Positions 9,801-15,641 of a stretch of DNA of 23,007 nt are shown here, piece by piece. Under the pieces are notes generated by a model that saw only the letters and a program-made list of their open reading frames with translations, was not told the DNA's origin and did no database searches. A program made the position numbers and the translations under genes. Each line of letters begins with the position of its first letter. Within the stretch, counting starts at the first letter, position 1. Source of the DNA: Priapulus caudatus (Eukaryota > Priapulida > Priapulimorpha > Priapulimorphida > Priapulidae); NCBI RefSeq assembly GCF_000485595.1, contig NW_014580062.1, forward strand, positions 1 through 23,007, in the 5' to 3' direction.

Positions 9801-11754
9801 GCACTGTATATAATATAGTAACTGTGTAGTATATAAAATTTCGATGTATTTTTGCATGTAGAAAAACAAAACAAGGTTCATACCCCACACATGTGTAAGA
9901 GTTGTCACATTTCTTACTAGGAAAAATTAGTATACTGTCGAGTGATATCATAACAAACTCGTGAAAATCCAACGGTGCAGTGGCATCTGAGACGAAAATG
10001 CACGAAATGTCCGTTTTTTCCCTGTTTTCATATCAATACATTATTATGAAGGGGAACGATTTTCATACTATTTGAGCGTGTAAGGGTGAGATAACACTCA
10101 TGCAGAGTGAATGTGTCAGTTTGGTTAGCTTTCCTGCAAAGGAAATGTGGTAAATCAAAAAGTGAAAACGCGGTAAAAACCCGAAAATCCCAGCGCGGTA
10201 GGTGCATTGTTAACACCGGCAGCGTTGAATGTGTTAAGTATAACTTACCAGGAGAATGACACCCTTCAGGATGACAATAGAGTCAATTCCACATGTGAGA
10301 ATCTCTTGACTCAGCTTGTCAAACTTCTCTGGTGTGAGCTTATTCAGAATGCTACAAAGACAATGTGCAGTAGAAGGCCACTCATCATTGAACAGGTTTC
10401 TTAACATAGTTTAAAATATTCATCAAACAAAAACAGGTACATGTGTGACTTAGAACTATGACAATGGAGGGAAAATACAGATACATAATATGTCATTTCC
10501 ACAGAACCAGCTGAGCCAATATTTTTTTAGAGATGCTTATTTTTTGGCCACAGAAACACATACCCACGAACTTTACGAAAGATGGCATCGTTGCGCTCTT
10601 GTTCGGTGAAAGCATCTCGTTTGGTATGGCTTGGAGGAATCCATCTGCGTGTTGCGGGTGAACATGCACCTGCACTCTGGGGTGGCGTAACGTCCCTAAA
10701 CACGACCAATGTAAATCATCAAAAAACCACATAAACGTTTATTTAAGTAGGTGCAAGTCAGCTATTAACCTAACATATATGTACTTGTAATGATCATGGA
10801 TGAAACATAAAACAAACTAAAATGCTCTCATTAAGCCAGAAGTAGGCAATGAAATTGATAACGAACGATGCAAGTGGAAACAAACAGAAATGATACCAGT
10901 AGTAGGCATATGCCAGCAAGGAGTACCTGATCTTAAAATAACACTAGTTATTCACCACTTGAACAATTTAAAATTAATGTCACCTTGTTATATAACAAGT
11001 ACACTTATAAATAGATTTTGTACATAAAAAATAATTATTAATACCACCACCCCCCCCCCCAAAAAAAAACACCACTCCAGGGCGCGAAATTGGCACCGGC
11101 CCATGCCGGCAAATTATTTGGAGGGCCAGTAACATTGGCAAAACACCGGCCCTCCGAGCCAGTGGTTTCAGCCGTGCTAGCGAGTACCTACATTTTTATT
11201 TATAGCATTAATGAGCAAATAGCTTACAATGCTGTTTTACCTGAAGGATATCACGCCATAATTTATCAACATTTTACAAATTTGAAACATGACATTGTGA
11301 TTGACAAAAACACTTCGGCACTATTCACGATCCGCATTATAGTCTGTTCAACAGCTACTATGCGATGCCGCACACTACAACATTTTCCGGACAAGCAAGT
11401 CAGTGACAGTATTTTTGAAAAAAATATAAAAAATTTGAGGGCTGGTAAATTATGGTGAGGGCTAGCCAAAAACTGCTGTTACCAGCCGTCTGGGCCAGTG
11501 GCAGTGCACAAAAATCTGAATTTCATGCCCTGCCACTCTTTATCCGATATTTGTTTGAAACTAGCTAATATAACGAAACTTAGCGTTGAAAGCCTAGGGA
11601 GAACCCCACTATAAATTCAAGACCTAGTACAAATGAGTATTAATTATGGTTTGCAGCAGCTTAGATTAAAGATCAATGCTTGCTGCCTAGTGGCAAATAC
11701 TAACCTTCCTCCGGCACGTCGAGATACACCACCCGGTTCTCGCGGCGTGTCCAC
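3759..11754 (-). CDS. EIF4G2: eIF4G2 / DAP5 / NAT1 (p97) translation factor, N-terminal half, seven exons, GUG start; 3' part outside window
   Basis: Joining 11705-11754, 10564-10695, 10249-10351, 6041-6160, 4834-4990, 4075-4244 and 3759-3869 (complement) gives one open frame of about 281 residues with every intron bounded by GT and AG. In the family, eIF4G2 is a cytoplasmic scaffold that binds eIF4A and eIF3 through MIF4G but lacks the eIF4E-binding segment of eIF4G1, and supports cap-independent or alternative cap-dependent initiation. Seen here: a short N-terminal tail (about 50 residues), then MIF4G starting near DAIFRKVRGILNKLTPEKF, continuing through DKALDEPKY, DEFENR, KMLGNIKFIGELGKLDML, EDLECLCQIMKTVG and ARIRFMLQDVMELR. 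The ELGKLDML and EDLECLCQIM signatures match eIF4G2 rather than eIF4G1 (ELFKL, ESLECLCRLL). The tail is too short to hold an eIF4E site, which also fits eIF4G2. The middle linker, MA3 and W2 domains are missing because the window ends. The 4.1-kb third intron is full of transposon relics. Confidence 0.93.
4075..4244 (-). CDS. EIF4G2: eIF4G2 exon 6 (MIF4G)
   Basis: 170 bp, acceptor GCGCAG|GAGAGC, donor GCTAGG|GTAGGC. Encodes ELGKLDMLHETILHQCIKQL, LLEKKR, a short variable loop, then EDLECLCQIMKTVGRRLD. The 2-base start completes the split Gly codon and the exon ends in phase 0. Confidence 0.93.
4834..4990 (-). CDS. EIF4G2: eIF4G2 exon 5 (MIF4G)
   Basis: 157 bp, acceptor TTTTTTCAG|TCTTTT, donor TCATCG|GTAAGC. 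Encodes SFRHLLLNKCRDEFENR, an acidic loop with NAEEQEQ, and KMLGNIKFI, ending one base into a Gly codon that the next exon completes. FENR and LGNIKFIGEL are hallmark eIF4G-family motifs. Confidence 0.93.
5125..5481 (-). mobile_element. CAGGG-ended non-autonomous DNA transposon, truncated copy (intron 5/4)
   Basis: The right end reads ...GCTAATTTCGCCCCCTG, the reverse complement of a CAGGGGGCGAAATTAGC terminus. The body is a close inverted relative of 11078-11532: the segment around 5386-5481 (GTTTTGCCAATGTTACTGG, then CCGGCATATGCCGG) matches base for base over long blocks. The far end is not recognisable, so this copy looks truncated or decayed at 5125 or earlier. No target duplication seen. 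Confidence 0.7.
5640..5872. repeat. Diverged repeat, copy 1 of 2
   Basis: Aligns in direct orientation with 7093-7310. Shared landmarks are GGTTCATACT-like and CTTATGGC/CTTGTGGC starts, AAAAGTTT, GAGAAAT, TGTCACATTA-like, GAAATTTC and GCATAGAGA. Identity is moderate, so this is an old family. No coding content. Confidence 0.55.
6041..6160 (-). CDS. EIF4G2: eIF4G2 exon 4 (MIF4G)
   Basis: 120 bp, 40 codons, acceptor GCTTTCAG|ATTTTT, donor TATCT|GTGAGT. Encodes IFDKALDEPKYS, YAQLCRRL and EEAPNF, the conserved second MIF4G repeat, followed by a short Gly/Ser-containing variable loop. It holds the first in-frame AUG of the whole gene (codon 109). Confidence 0.93.
6485..6985. mobile_element. Foldback (long inverted repeat) element
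   Basis: The left arm has TTTCACACGAG, then CCGTATTT and AATTCGGTATTT; the right arm has these as reverse complements (AAATACCGAATTT, CTCGTGTGAA, CGTGTGAACC). The TTCACACGAG and ATTCGGTATTT blocks recur several times in both orientations. The middle is a tight hairpin at 6703-6767: TAGACTGGTCC pairs with GGACCAGTCTA, with inner CTCGCGT/ACGCGAG. No open frame of note; a non-autonomous element. Exact ends and target duplication are uncertain. Confidence 0.7.
7093..7310. repeat. Diverged repeat, copy 2 of 2
   Basis: Partner of 5640-5872 in the same orientation, about 1.45 kb away, in the same gene but a different intron (the exon at 6041-6160 lies between). Landmarks include TTCATACTGTGC, GATGTCACATTAG and GCATAGAGATAC. 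Confidence 0.55.
7544..8162. mobile_element. Nested 619-bp element with CAGGGTTCTCCAAG inverted ends and 5-bp target duplication
   Basis: CAGGGTTCTCCAAG at the left is mirrored by CTTGGAGAACCCTG at the right, and AGTGA flanks both sides (7539-7543 and 8163-8167). CAG...CTG ends suggest the hAT superfamily, although the duplication is 5 bp rather than the usual 8. The inside has no transposase; it includes 7750-7959, which reappears inverted at 9027-9230, and a short TTAGGG-like run (7945-7959). Confidence 0.75.
7750..7959 (-). repeat. ~210-bp repeat, inverted partner of 9027-9230
   Basis: Shares TTTCTTGATGAGCTAGAAAA, CACTCGGATTTGAAGTATGA and the CCGAGTCGGTTTAGAGTTAG-plus-TTAGGG end with the reverse complement of 9027-9230. 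The pair is separated by about 1.07 kb and could form a long intronic RNA hairpin. Confidence 0.8.
8291..8372. repeat. ~22-bp tandem repeat, four copies
   Basis: GGGCCTGTTCA-like units begin near 8292, 8315, 8336 and 8358, the last diverged (GTGAGCCTGTTCA). They lie just inside the right end of the 7376-8392 element and may be subterminal repeats of the kind transposases bind. Confidence 0.7.
8927..9806. mobile_element. CAGTGCTCGAAATAAG-ended element with nested fragments
   Basis: CAGTGCTCGAAATAAG (8927-8942) has an exact reverse-complement partner at 9791-9806. Subterminal GTTGTCCGG/GGACAACC blocks recur on both sides. TATAT flanks both ends and may be a 5-bp target duplication, though the site is AT-rich. 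The interior is a patchwork: 9027-9230 (inverted copy of 7750-7959), then two hAT-like right ends at 9425-9440 (CCTAGACCCGCCACTG) and 9637-9652 (CCTGGCTACGCCACTG). The short open frames here arise from C-rich repeats and are not genes. Confidence 0.75.
9027..9230 (+). repeat. ~204-bp repeat, inverted partner of 7750-7959
   Basis: Begins with CCCTAACCCTAACACTAACT, then CTAAACCGACTCGG, and ends AGCTCATCAAGAAAT. Related short pieces occur at about 18138 and 18965, so the block is part of a wider family. Confidence 0.8.
10249..10351 (-). CDS. EIF4G2: eIF4G2 exon 3 (MIF4G, first helical repeats)
   Basis: 103 bp, acceptor TTTGTAG|CATTC, donor CTCCTG|GTAAGT. Encodes ILNKLTPEKFDKL through ILKGVILL, almost identical to the vertebrate eIF4G2 segment. 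Ends in phase 0. The following intron is 4088 bp and carries most of the transposon relics. Confidence 0.93.
10564..10695 (-). CDS. EIF4G2: eIF4G2 exon 2 (tail and start of MIF4G)
   Basis: 132 bp, acceptor TTTAG|GGACG, donor CGTGG|GTATGTG. It completes an Arg codon, then encodes 43 residues including RRWIPP (human has KWIPARSTRR at the matching place), NDAIFRKVR and the first two bases of a Gly codon. The short intron to the next exon is 212 bp. Confidence 0.9.
11050..11069 (+). repeat. C11-A9 homopolymer junction
   Basis: Eleven C directly followed by nine A, just left of the target duplication of the 11078-11532 element. Prone to sequencing and slippage error. Confidence 0.9.
11078..11532 (+). 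mobile_element. 455-bp non-autonomous element with CAGGGC ends and 6-bp target duplication (first intron)
   Basis: Left end CAGGGCGCGAAATT and right end AATTTCATGCCCTG are terminal inverted repeats with two mismatches. CCACTC flanks both sides (11072-11077 and 11533-11538), a clear target duplication. The CAG...CTG termini suggest hAT; I see no transposase. The 122-codon frame within it has no recognisable domain and follows the repeat body, which is shared with 5125-5481 in inverted orientation. Confidence 0.8.
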
Positions 11755-11805
11755 GTTTAGGGCTTGGCGTCGACCGCGAATGTTGAGGGTTGATTAGAGG
11801 CAAAC
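11705..11805 (-). CDS. EIF4G2: eIF4G2 first coding exon (5' UTR 11755-11805 plus coding 11705-11754)
   Basis: The exon is bounded by a pyrimidine-leaning acceptor (TTTTAG at its upstream side) and a donor AAG|GTTAGT. The frame that joins the next exon has an in-frame TAA at 11794-11796, then 13 sense codons, then GUG at 11752-11754. From that GUG it encodes 16 residues rich in Gly, Arg and Pro plus two bases of a split codon. There is no AUG in any frame in the UTR part. The presence of a 3' splice site means at least one further non-coding exon lies upstream; I could not locate it. Confidence 0.75.
11752..11754 (-). promoter_or_regulatory. Non-AUG (GUG) translation start of eIF4G2
   Basis: The codon sits in AAC-GUG-G: A at -3 and G at +4, the strong initiation context. 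It is preceded in frame by UAA 14 codons upstream and followed by open frame with no AUG until codon 109, well inside MIF4G. Vertebrate and Drosophila eIF4G2/NAT1 are known to start only at GUG, so the reading rests on both sequence and family knowledge. An AUU four codons after the UAA is the only other near-cognate with A at -3, but it has C at +4. Confidence 0.8.
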
Positions 11806-11838
11806 CTAAAATTGTATAAAAAAGACCACTTAAAATAT

Positions 11839-11965
11839 AAGTGCCGCAAAGCGACAGCGCTCAACTGACGTGTACTGCAGGGTTCGACACTAACGCTAGT
11901 CCGTTAGTCCGAGACTAGTAGACAAGTGCCGCGGAGCGACAGCGCTCATCTAACGTCTACTGCGG
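11839..11965 (+). repeat. Two direct copies of a 42-bp sequence, 85 bp apart
   Basis: 11839-11880 and 11924-11965 share AAGTGCCGCnnAGCGACAGC, then GCTCAnCTnACGTnTACTGC. Between them lies a CAGGGTTCGACACTAACG segment resembling a CAG-type transposon end. They sit just upstream of the acceptor of the GUG exon, in the 5'-UTR intron. Confidence 0.8.
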
Positions 11966-12007
11966 TGACTCTGTGGTGGAGTGGTGGGATTTTAGTAAAC
12001 CCTGTTA

Positions 12008-12702
12008 GTCCCAAATGTGTTCACATACACGCCAAAACAGTGGAATGCACAGGGATGGTATCAGGAACCTTCTCAAAGGAATGTTTGTTGGGATCGTTAT
12101 GAAAGTTGCCACGAGATGGCGCGTGCGTTTAAGTGTCTTCAGATTAAAGATGGAAGCTCCCATCGTACATAGTAGCAACAACTATTTGCAAGACAGAATA
12201 GGTAAGCACTCATCCATTTACCTACGCAAGCCTACAGGCTGCAATAGAGAGCTGCCACCTGTAACTAATTAATGCAGGCAAAAAGTACACAGCCACCACC
12301 ACATGCACTGGCAGTGGCCACTGGCAGTGGCATACGTTACATGTAAAATACTGACAGTACAGAATGCCATAGAAAATAAGGATTAAGAGGCATAAACCTC
12401 TTATCAAATTTAGCCTTGAAATCTACGTGAGATACATTGGGAGTCGTCATCCAGGCATGTATAATCTACTAGCAAACCCAGGCATGGTCAAATTCTTATC
12501 TAACAAGCATAAACCAAATCCAGTTTAACCCTCCTCTGGAGGTCAAATTAGGTTTTACCGAACACTTAATTCGCAATGTCCAGTCAGAAAATAGATTTGG
12601 CCTTTCAATAAGCCATAAATGCAGTACCGCTCGAAACAAAAAAGTTTCAACGCTCCGTAACAATGTGCCTCAAAAATATCTAAAATTGCGCAGGTGCCCA
12701 AT
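12008..12702. other. No confirmed gene; possible divergent first exon only
   Basis: AAAGATGGAAG at about 12149 is a good start context and is followed by 17 codons and ATAG|GTAAGC at 12201, a good donor. This could be the first coding exon of a plus-strand neighbour, but the peptide is too short to recognise and I find no matching next exon. A run of GGCAGTGGC/CACTGGCAGT short repeats lies at 12306-12331. Confidence 0.2.
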
Positions 12703-12768
12703 GACCCCTTCTGACCTGTGGCCTCAATTTCTGGCTACACGTGGATGGCTTTTCCTACTATCATGCTA
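12703..12768 (+). repeat. Diverged interspersed repeat, partner at 17593-17656
   Basis: Shares TGACCTGTGnCCTCAATTTC followed by GATGG and a TCC-rich, TnTCAnnCT segment with 17593-17656. Old, non-coding. Confidence 0.5.
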
Positions 12769-12809
12769 GTACACGACATACAGCCTCGGTGAGCAGCTAA
12801 TTTTGCCGG

Positions 12810-12858
<49 letters not shown>
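12810..12858 (+). repeat. Poly(A) run of 49 bases
   Basis: Uninterrupted A from 12810 to 12858. It may mark the 3' end of a retroposed sequence on the plus strand or be simple slippage; no clear body or target duplication was recognised. Confidence 0.95.
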
Positions 12859-12860
<2 letters not shown>

Positions 12861-12922
12861 AAATTCTGCATCCTCCTAACTAAGTTAATGAAGTGTTCGT
12901 TTTCTTCTTACAATACTCATCT

Positions 12923-12942
12923 TGACCTTTGACCTTTGACCG
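12923..12942 (+). promoter_or_regulatory. Three TGACCT half-sites spaced by one base (DR1-like)
   Basis: TGACCT-T-TGACCT-T-TGACCG reads as two overlapping DR1 elements, the binding pattern of HNF4, COUP-TF and RXR nuclear receptors. It is followed by a CpG-rich stretch (about 12945-13090) upstream of the eIF4G2 gene. A related TGATCTTTGACC at 17746 suggests the motif may just be part of a repeat family, so function is doubtful. Confidence 0.3.
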
Positions 12943-13314
12943 GCCCCAGTTCGACATCCCAACGCTTTTCGACGATTCCCCCCGATGATGCCGAACTCGT
13001 ATAACGATACGTCGAGTCGTAATGATTTTGGCCCAACTTTGACGTGGACGCACGCACTGCACGACGTACGGATCGAGACTGGACGCTCATCGCGATTCTA
13101 CAGTTGCATCTGACTATGCTCAGATGAGGTAAAAAAACATTAACTCATCCAAAACTCCCAAAATAAGTTCCAAACAACAGTAATGTATTGTAAATTAAGT
13201 CACTTACTCTGGGTTTATACAGTGGATCGCTATGAATTGCTAAGCGATAGCCCCTGCATCTATAGGAAATAAGTAAACGTATCAAATAATTTTTATATTT
13301 TATTTTTGCCACGA

Positions 13315-13402
13315 TATACTCGTCTTCCGATCCTTGTCTTTGCAGGTCGAGACGAGTATACTCGTTTCCGGTTGAGACGTGTTAACAAGTTTACTTGTTA
13401 AC
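13315..13402. repeat. Cluster of palindromes
   Basis: TATACTCGTCT at 13315 pairs with AGACGAGTATA at 13350-13360. ACGAGTATACTCGT (13352-13365) is a perfect palindrome, and GTTAACAAGT-TT-ACTTGTTAAC (13381-13402) is a 22-bp inverted repeat. They can form hairpins or act as dyad protein sites; nothing more can be said. Confidence 0.7.
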
Positions 13403-14995
13403 CGCTATGTACAATAGCCCTACACGCTCTCCTCTAGACGCCTAAGGCAGTAAAACATTGTTAAACAATGGGCCTCGAATCCCAGTCTAACTAATTCGAT
13501 TGCTTGACAGTAGCGTTGACATAAGAACAACCACATCGATGCGTGTGTACTTGAAGGCAGTCCATACAAATAGGTATGAACTAACGTAAGATAAGGTAGC
13601 ATCCTTATACCAATAGTATAATATAACATCATCTCAGATAGACGAACTATAGAAGCTTTGCGAAGGAGGTTGATCTGAGCGCTAAGCGATATCTTCACGG
13701 CAGTTCGCGCAAGGCGCACGCGAGAACGTACCACAATATGTGCAGCGTGGCAGCAGACGTCGGCGAATAATTGGCAGGGCACGGACCATAGATGCCACCG
13801 CGAAGTGAATTTTAGTGGGGAACAGAGGTAGACATTGGACGTTCACTTGTATAAAAAACATAATACGGAGGAAATGACAAATTTTTTTTAGCGGAAAAGA
13901 CTCGGGGTCCAGCGCGGGGGGGGGGGCGGTCGGTCAGGGCGAAGCCTGGTCAGGTTCAGGATTTTAAATTTCACAACTTACAAGGCAATAAATGCATTAG
14001 AGACACATATCAGAACAGAATTGCTTACGAGGGAGCATATTACATTTAAATTACAGATACACGCAGGAGATATTGCAATGTCATTATCATAACACACAAA
14101 TTATAACATACAAATAATTTACTTAGCTCTGCAAACAAAATTATTTTAATGTACACTTCCCACACACTGTCCAAAAGCTGAACCTATATGATATAAATAA
14201 GATGTTATGTCCAGGCATTCAAATTTGTTTCTGTCACGCAGTAGATAATATCAATAGAACAACTTACGGCTTGTCCTGCTGCCAAGGCAAGTCTGTGAGC
14301 CCCCCAGTGATCAGACATCAGGAAAGGAAACGCTTTATTTGCTACGCCAAAGGTTGCCCAAAAATCCTCCCTTGCGCGCACGATATAATATTCCTAACAC
14401 CCTAGGAGCCAGGGGGCGATCGCGTGACATTAATTTTTTTATCGTTTTCAAAGGTCACCAAAAAAAGCAGCTCGCGACACCACCTTTTATGGTTATGTAT
14501 ATATGTATTATAAACAGAACTTCATTGGCGAGAAGTGAAACAGTTCGTACTTCATAAAAGGGAGCCTCAAGGTCACGCGTGACGCGGCGGCCTTTGATGT
14601 ACACGATCGATCGATCGCGTACTATATATATATACGGCCTGCGTAGCACGTGCGGCACACATACACACACACTTGCAGCGTCAAATAAACGCACACACTG
14701 GCCAACGTCTGACAATCTCAAACAGTGAACTAAGCCGTGTCTATTATAAAGTGAACTATAGTCTAGATATTGTAAAACGAACTATATTACAATGTTATAT
14801 TTGTACATTCTAACCCCCCTAAAATTTTCTCTCAACGGATTTAGACGTTTCACAAAATCGACCCTGGGACTGTGAAATCCGCGGATTTCCGCGGATCTGC
14901 GGAAGATTCCCATCCCTGAACATAATGTCTCTCTTCGTAACCGAGCTGTGTGACGCGAAATCACAGAAAGACTGACGAAATTCTCGCGTTCGCGA
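13403..14995. other. Gene-free stretch with short repeats
   Basis: I see no coding exon I would defend. A 120-codon minus-strand frame at 13420-13782 has no recognisable motif. Present are an 11-G run (13916-13926), a GATCGATCGATCG and TATATATATA stretch (about 14607-14633), and at about 14876-14919 a CCGCGGATTTCCGCGGATC palindrome leading to ATTCCCATCCCTG, which looks like the right end of a CAGGGATGGGAAT-type transposon without a visible left end. Confidence 0.4.
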
Positions 14996-15641
14996 ACCAG
15001 TACGGCAGTAGGCAGTACGTACGTATGTCGTATTACGAGAGCCGAGACCCTCTAATAACTTTAAGGTGAAGATGAAAATAACACATTTACACAAAGAATT
15101 GCAATTATAGTGATATGTTATATTAATGAGTAAAATGTGTGTTTTTCATGGAATATACATCAGAAAAACTTACTTATCTACCGATCATAAACCAAAACTA
15201 GCGTTTGTTCTCTTGTTGACTCCCACTAAAGGGAAGTGACGTCACTCCGCCCCCACCAATATCCGTAGCCATCTCGGCCACCGCGAGATTCATCGCAAAT
15301 GAATTAAAAATGAAAATGAATTTGAAATGAAAATGAAAATGAAAATGAATTTGAAATGAAAATGAAAATGAAAATGAATTTGAAATGAAAATGAAAATGA
15401 AAATAAAAATGAAAATGAATTTGAAATGAAAATGAAAATGAAAATGAAAATGAATTTGAAATGAAAATGAAAATGAAAATGAAAATGAAAATGAATTTGA
15501 AATGAAAATGAAAATGAAAATGAAAATGAAAATGAAAATGAATTTGAAATGAAAATGAAAATGAAAATGAAAATGAAAATGAAAATGAATTTGAAATGCA
15601 ATAAATATCCTTAGTGCCATCTCGGCCACCATACTACAGCG
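14996..15641 (+). repeat. Composite repeat, copy A (with empty insertion site)
   Basis: Near-identical to 21995-22861. Order: GCAGTAGGCAGTACGTACG, GAGAGCCGAGACCCTCTAAT, AAGAATTGCAATTATAGTG, GTTCTCTTGTTGACTCCCAC, then ATATCCGTAGCCATCTCGGCCACC, a GAAAAT array, and a second CCATCTCGGCCACC followed by ATACT. At the position where copy B carries an insertion, copy A reads CCACCGCGAGATTC without interruption. Likely a mobile or segmentally duplicated repeat family. Confidence 0.85.
15300..15598 (+). repeat. GAAAAT minisatellite with GAATTTGAAAT punctuation
   Basis: Seven higher-order units, each GAATTTGAAAT followed by n copies of GAAAAT, with n = 3, 3, 5, 4, 5, 6, 6 from left to right (15318-15586), then a final GAATTTGAAAT. 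The period is mostly a multiple of six, which keeps minus-strand frames open as Phe/His or Ser/Phe/Ile repeats; these are artefacts. It is bracketed by ATATCC(G/T)TAG-CCATCTCGGCCACC copies. Confidence 0.95.

Noticed and set aside
10030-10248. TTAA-ended piggyBac-like fragment beside exon 3
   Set aside because: GTTAACACCGGCAGCG and GTGTTAAG resemble such ends but I found no matching partner or duplication.
10382-10388. ATGATGA C-box-like sequence in the intron before exon 3
   Set aside because: The splice acceptor follows after about 30 bases, leaving no room for a box C/D RNA.
11090-11458. 122-codon plus-strand frame
   Set aside because: Lies wholly within the 11078-11532 element, antisense to the eIF4G2 intron, with no known domain.
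11878-12005. CAGGGTT...AACCCTG considered as a short transposon
   Set aside because: Only 7-bp inverted ends and no target duplication; the direct 42-bp repeats explain the region better.
13420-13782. 120-codon minus-strand frame
   Set aside because: No motif, no splice or neighbour support; could be chance. Kept only as a note in the gene-free stretch.
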